This document shows, piece after piece, positions 35,275 through 46,559 of a stretch of 64,000 nt of DNA (the stretch's first letter is position 1; each line of letters begins with the position of its first letter). The notes below the pieces were generated by a model, which was not told the origin of the DNA, did no database searches, and worked only from the letters and a program-made list of their open reading frames with translations. A program made the translations under genes and the position numbers. This stretch comes from Stromatinia cepivora (Eukaryota; Ascomycota; Leotiomycetes; Helotiales; Sclerotiniaceae): positions 1-64,000 of the forward strand of contig RCTD01000039.1 in NCBI GenBank assembly GCA_014898415.1. The letters are read 5' to 3'.

Positions 35275-38200
35275 CTATTCCTTCTTCCCCCTCCCTAACT
35301 TCATCAATCCCCCAAGCCACTTCTTTTCCTTAGGCGGTGCATAATTTTCCTCCTCTACATTATGTTTCCCAACAATCGTCAAGAAAACCTGATCTAACGT
35401 CGTCGGACTAACCGAATAATATTCCAAACCCAATTCTTCCCTGTGATCCTCTAATTTCATAATCAAAGATCCTATCCCCGTATCTCGTAATTTATTTTCA
35501 TGATTACTTGTGCCAAGGCTGCTGATTTCGTCCTCGTCTGATTTTACATTTAATTTCTCTCCTTGATGCTTGGGAACATCAGAATAACTAGAAATCGGAA
35601 CTGAGAAGCGCATTTGCCCGTGGAAAGTTTTATCTTCAATAATCGCATTCCGGAAATTATCATCGATCCAAGCTCTTAATGTCGATATCTCATCATCTGT
35701 CGTATGAGGAGCACTTTTGAGGACCAGATGAATGTAATAAGCACCACCAAACTTGCTCCTCAAGTGATCAGAAGTTCCCATTGCTAACATCCTTTTTGCC
35801 ATGATACCTGCACGGTCAGCCAATGCATCGGCTTCCTCCATACTATGCGTTGTAAGCAAGAGTGAACGACCTGGGACAACTGAAGCGAGGGTTTTCCACA
35901 TGACTCTCTTTGCAGCCGCATCCATACCTGATGACGGCTCGTCAAGAAGTAGTACAGTCGGGTTACCGATTAACGCGATTCCGAGGGATAACTTTCGTTT
36001 ATTGCCGCCGGAGAGTTTAGCTGCCATACGAGAAGCAAAAGCCTGGAGACCAACAGCGTAAAGAACAGCTTGGACGTTATGCTCAATATCTGGGACACCT
36101 CTAACGCGGGCATAAAATGCAAGATGCTCCAAGACGGTCATTTGATCCATTGCATCAAATTGAGGACAGACTCCCAGATGGGCTCTTGCATCTGCTCGAT
36201 GTCGATTAATTTCAATATTCTCCACAAAAACATTTCCTCCATTCTTGCTTGGTTGTATATCACCACGGATTAATGATATGGTGGTGGATTTTCCTGCACC
36301 ATTCGGTCCAAGGAGTGCAAATACTTCACCACGCTTTATTCCAAATGTCATATTTTCAACTGCTGTTACGGAGCCGAAATTCTTGGTCAGATGAAGAACT
36401 CGAAGACCATCGTTTGATGAGTTCACTCTGACAAGTTCTTCCGCAATTTCTTCATCTGCAGGCATTTCATTTCCGGCGACTGCGGTGGATGAATCGCGAT
36501 GCCTTCGAAACCAAGCGACTATAGAGCCACTATCATACCAGAGGAGGATGGCAAAAAGAGCAAATATCTGGACGATTAAATATAAGATCGGTCCACCATA
36601 TTGTAGAATTCCTCCAGGGTAAGGCGCTAATTCTTCGCCAGAACATGTAGTAGAAAATAGATTCAATGCAATGAATAATGCTCGTATAAGACTTCCCATT
36701 GGTGTGAAAACACTAATAACGAAATGCACGACGATGAGCGTTGAATCAATTTCGTTGATTGGAGCGTAGGTCAATGTGCAAAGATATCCGACTAAATAGA
36801 TGAGAAACATGACGGCTTGTCCAGCAGCTGCAAACGCAAATGCGGAAAGTTGTGTGCTGGCAAAAAGTGACACAACATATGACAACAAAATTGAGGCCAA
36901 ACCGAAAAGTGCAAATATGATGAATAAATAGCCAACATGGTACCAGACTGAAGATGCGGCTGCAAAGATTATGACACTCAATGCACTTGAGATGAGAACG
37001 AGGATAAAGTCGAAGGTTACATATGAAAGCCATAATGGGAGTGACCGAACACCATTAGAATATTGCAGGCCTCGAATATTTCTGGTTCTTTCGACAGTAG
37101 GATACAAGGAGAAGAATCCTGGGTAGGCGGACATCGCAAGACCAAAGTAGACGACAAGCTGTAATGATTTACCCGTTGACGGTGCCCATGGAATATCAAA
37201 TTGTGAATATTGTGTAGCAATAGTCATATTAGTGAGCATAATATCCATAACATTTTGACCCCATATAGCATTATAGATTTGGCCATTTCCTTTGTAGGCA
37301 AGTGTGGTTTGTGAACCACTATTATCAAGGAAGAAACCTGACGGAGTGACATTGGCAAAATTCTGATCAATGTAATTGTTGAACTGAGTTAAAGTATCGA
37401 CAAGATGAGTGTGGTTTTGAATTTGATCTTGCGTAGGGAACAATCCGAATAATAGAGGTTCAAACAATGAAGTAAGTATTTCTGTCGTGAACCTCGAGGA
37501 TGGCCCAACGACAAGATCATACCTGCCAACAGCGAAGAGATTTTCCGATTCAGAAACAGAGACTCTATCAGTTGGTGTGCAACCGGCACCTTTATATCCT
37601 TTTAGGAAAAGTGTTACAAGACCTGCTGCAATGATTGGCAGAAGAAGAGCAGCAATGTGAGGCAGGTAATTTCGTCGGAGAACAATAAGCCTCTTCCTAA
37701 ATAAGACCCAGGCTTGACGAAAGAATCCGATGTTTTGACCTGTATAAAGCTCCAATGCTGGACGCTCGTGGGTGCTGACTATGGCGAGTTTGGTGACAGG
37801 TTCCTTTTCTTTCCCTGGTTGTTCGTTGTCAGATGACGAGTTTTTGAGGATAAGACTCTCATCGCTTTCGGCTCTAATCTCATCCGCTAATTGTAGAAAT
37901 ACATCTTCTATCGTAGGACCGGATAATTGGTATTCTGTGATGTTCTCTTCTTCGAGACACTTGATAATTTGTGCGGCTTGTTTGGAGGTTGGAGCTACAT
38001 AAGTCATTTGACCGAACGATACGTGTTGATTTATGCCTTCAACCTGAGGGGGCTTTTTGTGTTCGTGGCCGGTAGGAAGGTTTATGCGATAACCACCACC
38101 TAACTTCTCCTTCAATTCTACAGAAGAACCTTCGGCTCGAAGAGTACCCTTAGACAATATTGCAATACGATCGGCAAGGAGATCCGCTTCGTCAAGGAAA

Positions 38201-40188
38201 TGTGTTGTCAAAATGATAGTTCGTGAGCCTCTTTCAGCTAGAAGAATATCCCAGATCTTTCTTCTACTCAAAGGATCCAGTCCACTACTTACTTCATCCA
38301 CACAACACACCGAGCTTCCACCGGTGAACATCATTCCTAGCTGAAGCTTTCGCTTTTGTCCACCAGACAAAGTTTTAGATTTTGCCCCGATCTTCCGATC
38401 TAAGTCGATTGCTGTAATCAATTCTCTGAGAGTCGCTTTGCTATCTCGCGGACCCGTGGATTTGAGGCTGTTAAAGATGCGGATATGCTCCTCTACTGTA
38501 AGCTCATTCCAAAGCACATTCTTCTGTGGAGCAATCCCCAATCCTCCGGTTCCATCAACTGTGATATTTCCACTAGTAACAGTATTTAATCCTGCGATGG
38601 CATCAAGGGTGGTACTTTTTCCGGATCCATTAGCACCAAGAAGGACAAGGATTTGACCTTTGTTAGCGGTCAAGCTCAAATCGTTGACAGCGACGACAGT
38701 AGCTTTCGGAATCTTGGTGAATCCAGCAGTCTTGAGTCGAAACCAATTTGGTCTGTAATGTTTCGTGAAATTCTGCAATCTAACGGTCTCCACGTTATTG
38801 GATCCAAGTGATTGTGTATGCTTTTCTGAGCCTTGACCAACCACTGAGCGCCCCTTAGACGTCGTCCCAAAGAGGTAACGTTCCACTAAAGCCCCTAGAA
38901 TTGGATAGACAAATATTTGAATGATCAAGAACACCCATAGAGCAATTCCTGGTAGCGACCATGGATTGTTTGGCGCGGCTTGTACAAGATTGGTGCCAAT
39001 ATTTTGCCTTTCATAACGAGCCATGAAAATTAGGAAAAATACATAATTACATGGAACGAAGAGTAAACTCAAGATTGCCACAGTTCCAGAGCTTGTCACA
39101 CCAATGACTTGAGTAAGGACACCAAGTAGGAGTGTGATGATTGCAAGACTGATGCCGCTAAGTTGGGCTTTCTTGAAAAACGCTGCACCCAGAATGGAGA
39201 ATGATGTGAGAGAAAGACCGGCCAAAACATGAAATATGATTACAATAGCCATAGAAGTTTGGGCAAAAACCCCTACCCCTAAAACCACAGCCATGATAAT
39301 CCATCCTGGTATGTATATGATATCAAAAGCTAGATGATATGAAACTATCCTAGCTACTTGAGGCTCCCATCTTCGTAAATTGGGCATCATAGCTTCTAAT
39401 AGTTGTGACATTCCAAGCTCTCGCTCGGAAGCAATGAAGCCAGTCAGATGATATGTAACCCCAACCATACCAATCAAGAAAGCGACACCAAGTATATTGA
39501 TAATAGCAGTTTGATAGTTTGTTCGAATTGCAGTCTCGCGTTGCTTTTGAGTCTGACTAGTATATGGATATTCGTGAACGGTGGTGGGTAAAGCAGTCTG
39601 ATCGATTGTTGTGTTTCTCGAGGCAATCGCAAAATCAACAGCGCGCTGCAGTGGGAGAAGGAAGAGCTCGGCATCATTTGTATCCTTTGTGACATCAATC
39701 TTTGTACCAAATGCGCCGTCCGCTCGCATGGTGTAATTCCATATTCCTCCTGTTCCTTCTGATGGAGAAGAATTGAAAACAATGGCACCATAACAGGATG
39801 TAGCTCCTCTTAAACTACTTTTGCAGATATCTAGTAGTTCCGCCTCAGCCGTCAAACGCTGCACCTTTGCTCCAACACCTTCGGCCTGCGAAGCTAATGC
39901 AGCAATAACACCATCAATATCACCGCCGGTTAAACCATTATTTACAAACGCCAAAGTATTTCGTCCACCTGTCGCGGCATTGAGCCCTTCTGCTAATGAT
40001 CGAATGGTGTGGCTCGAGCCAATACCGTAAGTCGAAGGAGGTATGAATAGATTTCTGGCATAACTAAGGAATATGATTAATGCAACTGGGAGGATAAATG
40101 CGCGTATCGATGTGCTAAATGTATGTCGATTGACTGTAATGAGGATATTCTTTCCCGTCAAAGTTCGTATTTGGCGGAGCAATCCCAT
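35275..40188 (-). CDS. ABCA-type full ABC transporter
   Basis: This single-exon gene encodes a 1637-residue ABC transporter laid out TMD-NBD-TMD-NBD, the ABCA (lipid-transport type) subfamily. Each TMD starts with one helix followed by a large loop, as seen after ILPVALIIFLSYARNLF and after HIAALLLPIIAAGLVTLFL. NBD1 has Walker A GANGSGKST near residue 520, signature LSGGQKRKLQLG and Walker B CVDEVSSGLDP. NBD2 has Walker A GPNGAGKST near residue 1290, signature LSGGNKRKLSLG and Walker B LLLDEPSSGMDA. Both sites keep the catalytic Glu and each NBD is followed by a TTHFLDEADLLADR or TTHSMEEADALADR switch. The C-terminus ends in a basic tail (GLMKLGRGKKE). The substrate cannot be told from sequence. 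No accessory transport genes are adjacent. Confidence 0.95.
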   Translation of the reverse strand: MGLLRQIRTLTGKNILITVNRHTFSTSIRAFILPVALIIFLSYARNLFIPPSTYGIGSSHTIRSLAEGLNAATGGRNTLAFVNNGLTGGDIDGVIAALASQAEGVGAKVQRLTAEAELLDICKSSLRGATSCYGAIVFNSSPSEGTGGIWNYTMRADGAFGTKIDVTKDTNDAELFLLPLQRAVDFAIASRNTTIDQTALPTTVHEYPYTSQTQKQRETAIRTNYQTAIINILGVAFLIGMVGVTYHLTGFIASERELGMSQLLEAMMPNLRRWEPQVARIVSYHLAFDIIYIPGWIIMAVVLGVGVFAQTSMAIVIIFHVLAGLSLTSFSILGAAFFKKAQLSGISLAIITLLLGVLTQVIGVTSSGTVAILSLLFVPCNYVFFLIFMARYERQNIGTNLVQAAPNNPWSLPGIALWVFLIIQIFVYPILGALVERYLFGTTSKGRSVVGQGSEKHTQSLGSNNVETVRLQNFTKHYRPNWFRLKTAGFTKIPKATVVAVNDLSLTANKGQILVLLGANGSGKSTTLDAIAGLNTVTSGNITVDGTGGLGIAPQKNVLWNELTVEEHIRIFNSLKSTGPRDSKATLRELITAIDLDRKIGAKSKTLSGGQKRKLQLGMMFTGGSSVCCVDEVSSGLDPLSRRKIWDILLAERGSRTIILTTHFLDEADLLADRIAILSKGTLRAEGSSVELKEKLGGGYRINLPTGHEHKKPPQVEGINQHVSFGQMTYVAPTSKQAAQIIKCLEEENITEYQLSGPTIEDVFLQLADEIRAESDESLILKNSSSDNEQPGKEKEPVTKLAIVSTHERPALELYTGQNIGFFRQAWVLFRKRLIVLRRNYLPHIAALLLPIIAAGLVTLFLKGYKGAGCTPTDRVSVSESENLFAVGRYDLVVGPSSRFTTEILTSLFEPLLFGLFPTQDQIQNHTHLVDTLTQFNNYIDQNFANVTPSGFFLDNSGSQTTLAYKGNGQIYNAIWGQNVMDIMLTNMTIATQYSQFDIPWAPSTGKSLQLVVYFGLAMSAYPGFFSLYPTVERTRNIRGLQYSNGVRSLPLWLSYVTFDFILVLISSALSVIIFAAASSVWYHVGYLFIIFALFGLASILLSYVVSLFASTQLSAFAFAAAGQAVMFLIYLVGYLCTLTYAPINEIDSTLIVVHFVISVFTPMGSLIRALFIALNLFSTTCSGEELAPYPGGILQYGGPILYLIVQIFALFAILLWYDSGSIVAWFRRHRDSSTAVAGNEMPADEEIAEELVRVNSSNDGLRVLHLTKNFGSVTAVENMTFGIKRGEVFALLGPNGAGKSTTISLIRGDIQPSKNGGNVFVENIEINRHRADARAHLGVCPQFDAMDQMTVLEHLAFYARVRGVPDIEHNVQAVLYAVGLQAFASRMAAKLSGGNKRKLSLGIALIGNPTVLLLDEPSSGMDAAAKRVMWKTLASVVPGRSLLLTTHSMEEADALADRAGIMAKRMLAMGTSDHLRSKFGGAYYIHLVLKSAPHTTDDEISTLRAWIDDNFRNAIIEDKTFHGQMRFSVPISSYSDVPKHQGEKLNVKSDEDEISSLGTSNHENKLRDTGIGSLIMKLEDHREELGLEYYSVSPTTLDQVFLTIVGKHNVEEENYAPPKEKKWLGGLMKLGRGKKE

Positions 40189-42990
40189 AGTGGCGATGGG
40201 AGCCTTTTGATCGATGAGTTAGATAGATGTACTGAAGCGCATGCTGTGTATGGGAACGCGCCGGGGATATGATATTATGGTGGTAGTTAGGAAGATGACT
40301 TTATTATATCGTCGCCGTTGGGAGGATGCGGGTAGTCTCGTATTATGTGGTCAAATCGGCATGTAATTGTTCAGAATCCAAGATCCAAGAGGCCAAGCAA
40401 AGGCGAAAGAAGGCTGTGTTAAATAAGATGCGGGTGACTATCACGGCCAAGATAGATGAGATGTTAGGGAGATAAGTAATGAATGGATTATGATATATGG
40501 AAAGAGCAATAAATACAAATTGGTTGTGTAGATAGGTACAGAAAGATGGGAATCAAAATAGTTAGAAACGGCACCGGTAAGATGTAATACTAGGAAGAAC
40601 AGAAGAAGAAGAAAATACGAAACAAAATCCCAATCAAAAATTCCCATAGCGACAATGATAACTCCTTACCCATACCCATGAACATAAAACAAATACGGAA
40701 GGAGAGTTAAGTAAGAAATATTGGATTCGATAGATTAGTAATCCATGAAATTTGAAAGAAAGAAATTACTGTCCAATCAAAAATGCTGAACATTGTTTGG
40801 CCTTTAAACGGTGCGCCACATCGAACACAATAAGCCACAGGATATTTTATTTGAATCAGCCACTTTACTAGAGTATGTTTATACATAAGATCTTACATAT
40901 AAATCATCATCACCATTATTAACTATCACAAAGTCATTGATATCTAGGTAGGTATATGTATATCAATCACTTCTTATACTTTTGTTATTGATATTAAATT
41001 ATCGTTGCTGTTAATTACTTCACAAGTCTTGGTATGTCATTTATATCTACAAACATGCAGAGAACTAACACCAGTCACTCATCATACCATTTTTCATACC
41101 ATTTTTCATCCATGTATATACGTATCATCACCATCACTATTTCACAGATTCATTGGATTATCTATCAATCCATTTATAGGATTGGCCCTGAATAATTTCC
41201 GTCCAGTTTCTGAGATCTTGATGCTATAGCTTCCTTGCTCAACATATACTTCATGCTAACAGCTTCTGCCTCAGATGCTACAAGCCCATCGCCAACTGTT
41301 GCTGGTTAAAGTTCCTCAAGTTGTTGGATCATAGAGTCTAGGATGATTTTCCCTGTTGAACCATCCGGCATAATTACCTAATCATTTTTAATTCTCAGAT
41401 TCATTCACAAATGACACAAGGAGTCAGGTTGCTTACTTTACGAGTGATGGTTGCCGCTCAGTTGTCTCTCCTGCTAGTTCCCTCAAATCGACGGCCGGGT
41501 AAAGGCTGTATCTACTATCGAGTCCTCAGATGTTATACAGTACCAAGCTTCGTGATTCTGAATACAAGTAGTACTTTGATGATAGTAGGGAAGAGTAGAA
41601 TCATGCAGCAAAAATACGGAATAACAATCTTTCTCTTGTATAGACTTTGCGTCTGTATTTGTATGGAAAAATATATCAACGCAAAACCTATTGAACGTTA
41701 GCAGGATTACATACAAAAACACCATTACCTTTATATATCCAATATTCTCAAAAGCCTTCGAAAGTTTCTTTAGCAGCCTGAATTTGGAACAGGCATACAC
41801 CAATATTATCACCAAATTAGTTTCATTGTTTTCGTCCCCTTCCACATGCCCACGAAAAATATAACTCAAGCTCTTATTGTGATCATTCACCGCAAAAATG
41901 CTTCTCATGTATCAGCCCAACAAGAAAGTCCTAGATATTTCGTGCTACAATGCAAAATTCTTGCTTCGTGGATGTCTTCGCGCATATCATCGTCGGGAGA
42001 AGTATATGCGCGTATCAAAATCAGGCACAGGCATAATAAGATCTCTGGAGGTTTACTATACTGCCAAAACTATCAATCCTAATATCCAAAAATGCTGGAA
42101 ACTGGTTGTTGAACAGTAGCTTCCTCATGATATGACTCCAATATTCCTGCTCGATCAGTGATTGACTGGTTGGTATCTTTCTATGTGAATCGAAAGTTTT
42201 CCTTATTATGAATTATCGATTCACTTATCTGAAATATAACTGACTGAATTATTTATCATCGAATGGCTCTATTTTCTGCCCACACCATACCATTCATTGA
42301 ATTTGGGGTCATATTCAACAAATTTGACCTTCGAAATGACTGTCATTTCAAAATATTATTATTATCATAACTAAGAAGCCTCTTCATTGACTGGTAAATC
42401 CTTATATGTCTCCAATACTCAAGTACCTACCGTCACATTTCGAATCACCCATTTGAAATGTTCGTCAGAAATGATTCCATTTTTCTTCAAAATTGTATTA
42501 CTCATTGAATATATAGCTATATTTGATACATTTGACCTAGGAATGACAGTCATTTGGCAGACATTATCACTATCAATTGACTGATAGCATCCCTTCACTC
42601 CAAAGCCCACTCATAGCCATTTTTCGAATCACCATCAAGGATGCAGTATGACTGAAGGCGGTCGGTCCTAATAGTGACTACATTTCCTTCTCAAATCATA
42701 CCATTTATAGAATATACAACATTATTTGACACATATGCCCCTGGAATGACTACCAAATGTTGATTTATGGTAACTATCGATGCCTTGAAAGCCTCACCAT
42801 TTGTGCATAAATACTTCGGCCTTTCCCCCTTTTGTTCAACTTTTTTTCCTCATCAACTACAACATCTCGTTCCCAATATCCAATTCAGACCACAAAACTT
42901 CATATTTCCGACTTCGACCCTCTTCACAAATACCTTCCCTCTAACCACATCTACCCACATCTCTAACTCCACCCATACATGTACGGTGTA
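40189..42990. other. Intergenic region upstream of the AT-rich island
   Basis: No gene is supported. The first few hundred bases are the promoter side of the ABC transporter. Several short overlapping frames at 41411-42119 lie on both strands and do not agree with a spliced model. A set of degenerate tandem repeats occupies about 42280-42780. The region ends at the likely terminus of a pogo-type transposon at 42991. Confidence 0.5.
42280..42780. repeat. Degenerate tandem repeats of about 205 bp
   Basis: Three diverged copies of a unit can be traced by the motif tttgac-ct-x-gaatgac-x-gtcattt at about 42322, 42531 and 42734, each preceded by a cattgaat- or catttatagaa-type segment. Spacings are about 209 and 203 bp. 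The copies are too diverged to tell whether this is old satellite or a decayed element. Confidence 0.5.
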
Positions 42991-44042
42991 AGTCAACTAC
43001 CCCACTTTCAGACCACCCCTTTTTTGGACCACCTCAAAAAAATATACCGCTTTAAATAACCTACCTTATTAAATCTTTAATAATTCAATAACATTTCAAT
43101 CAATTGATCTGAAATTTTGATATATTATTATTTATATTATAATAAATTATTATACTAAAAATGATATTGTTATAATATTTAATACAATTGAAAATGAAAT
43201 ATCTAAACGAAAAGCTAACTCGAAATATAATATTCTATATACTACAATTTATAATCAAATAAATAATCATCTATCTCATCAAAAAAGTATTCAAAATATA
43301 CAAAAAATAACTCTAATTCAAAAGAAACAATTAACAAATTAAATATTAATACAAAAATCTTTAAATACTAACCCAACTCATCATCAAATTCATAAAATTG
43401 ATGAAAAGTTCCTTAATATAAAAAAATGATTCCTCATTTGGAAAACAATAAATCCAGAATTTTTGAAAAAAAACCCTAAAATTAAAACCAAAAAACAATA
43501 TCGAATCGATTCTATATATATTTCAAATACTACTAATAAAATTATTGATAAGTAATTTAGAAAATTCGATTTACCTTCAATTAAACATATTAAACCCAAA
43601 AATCGATAGAATATAAATAAAAATAATATTATGAAAAATCAAAATTTAAATAATTTAATAATAGAAAATTCAGAACATCATTTCATTCAAAAAAAAAACA
43701 ATCTAATTCGAAAATTTAAACATCTTTTATTGAATATATTTCAACAACAAACCGAACATTTAAATCATTAATTATTTTCAAAGAAAAATATATACAACAA
43801 CAATAATTTCTTATAAATCTTACTCTATATAAGAAATAGAAATTCACTACTACAAAAAATAAATAAACAATAAATACTACAAAACTTGAATAATTGAAAA
43901 CAATCTTTATTCCTCAAACTATCTCTTCTTAATCTTAAAAAATTAAATTACTCATATTGAATAATCATAAAAATCATAAAACCACTAAATTTATACTTAA
44001 ATACTTCAAAAATAATATACATCTTCTATTTCTATTATTATA
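42991..44042 (+). pseudogene. pogo/Fot1-type DDE transposase, 5' part (RIP-mutated)
   Basis: The element seems to begin at 42991 with AGTCAACTACCCC after a TA dinucleotide, as expected for pogo/Fot1 elements, which insert at TA. The frame from about 43140 reads as a helix-turn-helix (KRKANSKYNILYTTIYNQI), then FRKFDLPSIKHIKPKNR, a decayed catalytic block where the usual MDETG reads INKNN, SEHHFIQKK, IQQQ, FIPQT and a second catalytic block reading LLILNNH instead of LLILDGH. The D-to-N, E-to-K and G-to-N changes are all G-to-A. Many stop codons interrupt the frame. The frame continues at 52307 once the retrotransposon at 44043-52301 and one TSD copy are set aside. Confidence 0.82.
44038..44042. 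repeat. Target-site duplication ttata (left)
   Basis: The five bases before the 5' LTR match the five after the 3' LTR (52302-52306), marking integration of the Copia element into the pogo transposase. Confidence 0.85.
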
Positions 44043-44351
44043 TGTCACGGAAAGCCCCGCAATCCCCTGTATCTTATGAAGGATCAAAGCGTATGCTTTC
44101 CAATCGGAATAAAGGATCTACTAGCCCTTACCAATCCACCAATTGATAAGATGATCCTGATATACTAATAAACAAAGATCTAATCTAATTAAGGTGTATA
44201 TCGATTAGATAATTATTCATTTGTTCTATATATACAGCTCTTGATTTATATAATCAAGAACAAATCATTCAATTCTTTTACTTTATTAATCATATATACC
44301 ACTTATTCAACGATCCCTGAAAGTACTATGTAATTATATTATCCTGTGATA
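44043..44351 (+). repeat. 5' LTR (309 bp) of Copia element 1
   Basis: It starts TGTCACGG and ends CCTGTGATA, an imperfect TG...CA-type inverted end. The same 309 bp recur at 51993-52301 with no indels by eye. Differences between the two are transitions. Confidence 0.93.
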
Positions 44352-46559
44352 ATTATAAGCCCGATAGCTTTTAAAATCTATACAACTTTTTATCCAATAA
44401 TTACTAAATACTCAAGGGATTATTTTTAAAATATCATTCCTATTTTATCTATAATTCAATATTTATATCAATTCAATTATCTTTATTCAATATAACAAAA
44501 GATCAAAACAATCTTCTTTTTATAATCTATATTCAATAACTAAAGTGATATCTACACTTGAAAAATAAATATCAAATTCAAAGAATCTAGAATTCAATCA
44601 ATCCAAAGAATAACCTGCTTGTTTCTATATCAGCGATATCCATTCCAAATTCTGATCTAACGAATAAATCTATTTGTATTCAGGTCGATTGATTTTCAAT
44701 CAAATCATCTATTTTACCTTCTACTATCAATCTCTAAGTCAAATATGATTAAGAGAAACAAACTCAATATCAAAAAGAATTCTCGGAATATTTTATAGTA
44801 ATTCAATCCAAAGAAGATACTAATGGAAATACGAAGATAAAAGATTCTGATGGTAATATATCGGGATCTATTTCTAATAGATCTACTATTTCACTCTTAA
44901 TTACCTTCTAAGAAATTTCCTTCGAACTTGTTTCTTTCCAATTGGAGTATCGATATCGACAACAAGAATATATATAGAATCACAAAGCTTTCAGGGATAT
45001 TTACAAATAAATCGAATTGTCAATTAATCAAATATATTTTATAAAGTTATTCATTTTCAATTAGGGTATTACAACTTTTCTATTCAAAATGATTATCAAT
45101 GTATTCAAAAAGAAGCTTGCATTTATAGTAATTATTGTTAAGCTCGTAGTATTACAAGAATATCGATCTATTCTAATACAAACCTTACTCGATAGAATCG
45201 ACCCTATCAAATAGTATAGGGATTGGATTATAACCTATATCAAAACTCTCATATACAAGATTACTGAAGTACAGGATGAAATCGCTATCAATACTTTTCT
45301 ACAAATTATTAATACCAGGATATTCTTAATCTAAATAAATATTATAATTATATAGATCGAAATAAACAATCAATTCAGATTATTCAATTTCTCATTCAAG
45401 TAATTCGGAAATGTTTTTGGAGAATTAGTTTTTCAGGATTTTATTTCCTCAAAAGCTAAAGAAAGAATATATTCTATACTTATCTCTTTTCAAAATAATA
45501 AAAAGTTTAAAAAGAATAAAAAGAATATCAATTTTAGAAGCAATCAAGAAATCAAGAAGATCTGGGAATATCCTTGCAAAATCGAATCTAAATAGAACAA
45601 TGGAATTAATCATAATTATATTATATATAATTGCAAAATCATAGAGTTAACATTTACCGGAAAGATCAATCCACTATTCAAAAAGATATTCAGCGAAAAC
45701 GAGCTATAAACAATTAAGGATTGAACAAGATCGCATTTATAAAAGCAATTTTACCCTGATTAGATCAAAAGGAAATGAATAAAAGATTCCATTAATCCTT
45801 TAAAACCTTCAATCAACATTACTATTTTGGATGCTCGATACAATTAATCAAAGATATACTTTATAATAGTAAAAGTATATTATCTATTTAATAATACTTT
45901 ATTCAATAATTATAATACTATATATTATAAACAATATATCTTTATTAAATAATCATCAATATCGATCATTTGATTTTAATGATCTTATAGAAACAAACAC
46001 TTCCAGCTTCCAAATCTTAGGATATAGGGTTCGTATTATCAAAGGGATCATCAAAAGAGAAGGTTATCTTAATAATGATCTGATTTTAAATGATATAGTA
46101 TTCATCCCTGGTTTTTATATCAATATCATTTCGGAGACTCGATTGGAAAAAACCAGTCTATAGTTTTCAGGATATAACTATACTCTTCGTAAAGGAGATC
46201 ATATAAATAACATAGTAATTGCTTAATGCACTCGTACTGAAAATCTTGTATTCTTAGAATACAAACCGCTTTCTATTTATTCGAATATTCTTTTATCTAT
46301 TCCTGTAAATAATCCTTTTATAATATATTCAACAATAAATAGAAAAATAAATAAAGCATTTCATCGTTCTTGTAATCCATCTCTTCTAAAAGAAAATACG
46401 AATGAAATGTAATATGAATATTCTAAGCATTTGGAAAAGGAAGCTCTTGAATATTTAGTATTTGCAATACAAAATATCAAAATAAAAGGTATCATTCATT
46501 TCAATTACGCCAATTGTGCTTACATTTATACAAAGCAAATCATTTTTTGTATTCCAAGT

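Noticed and set aside
41320..41520. Possible minus-strand exon pair (DLRELAGETTE and MPDGSTGKIILDSMIQQLEEL)
   Set aside because: The fragments look coding, but the only splice options create an in-frame stop and no upstream exons were found; could be a decayed gene end.
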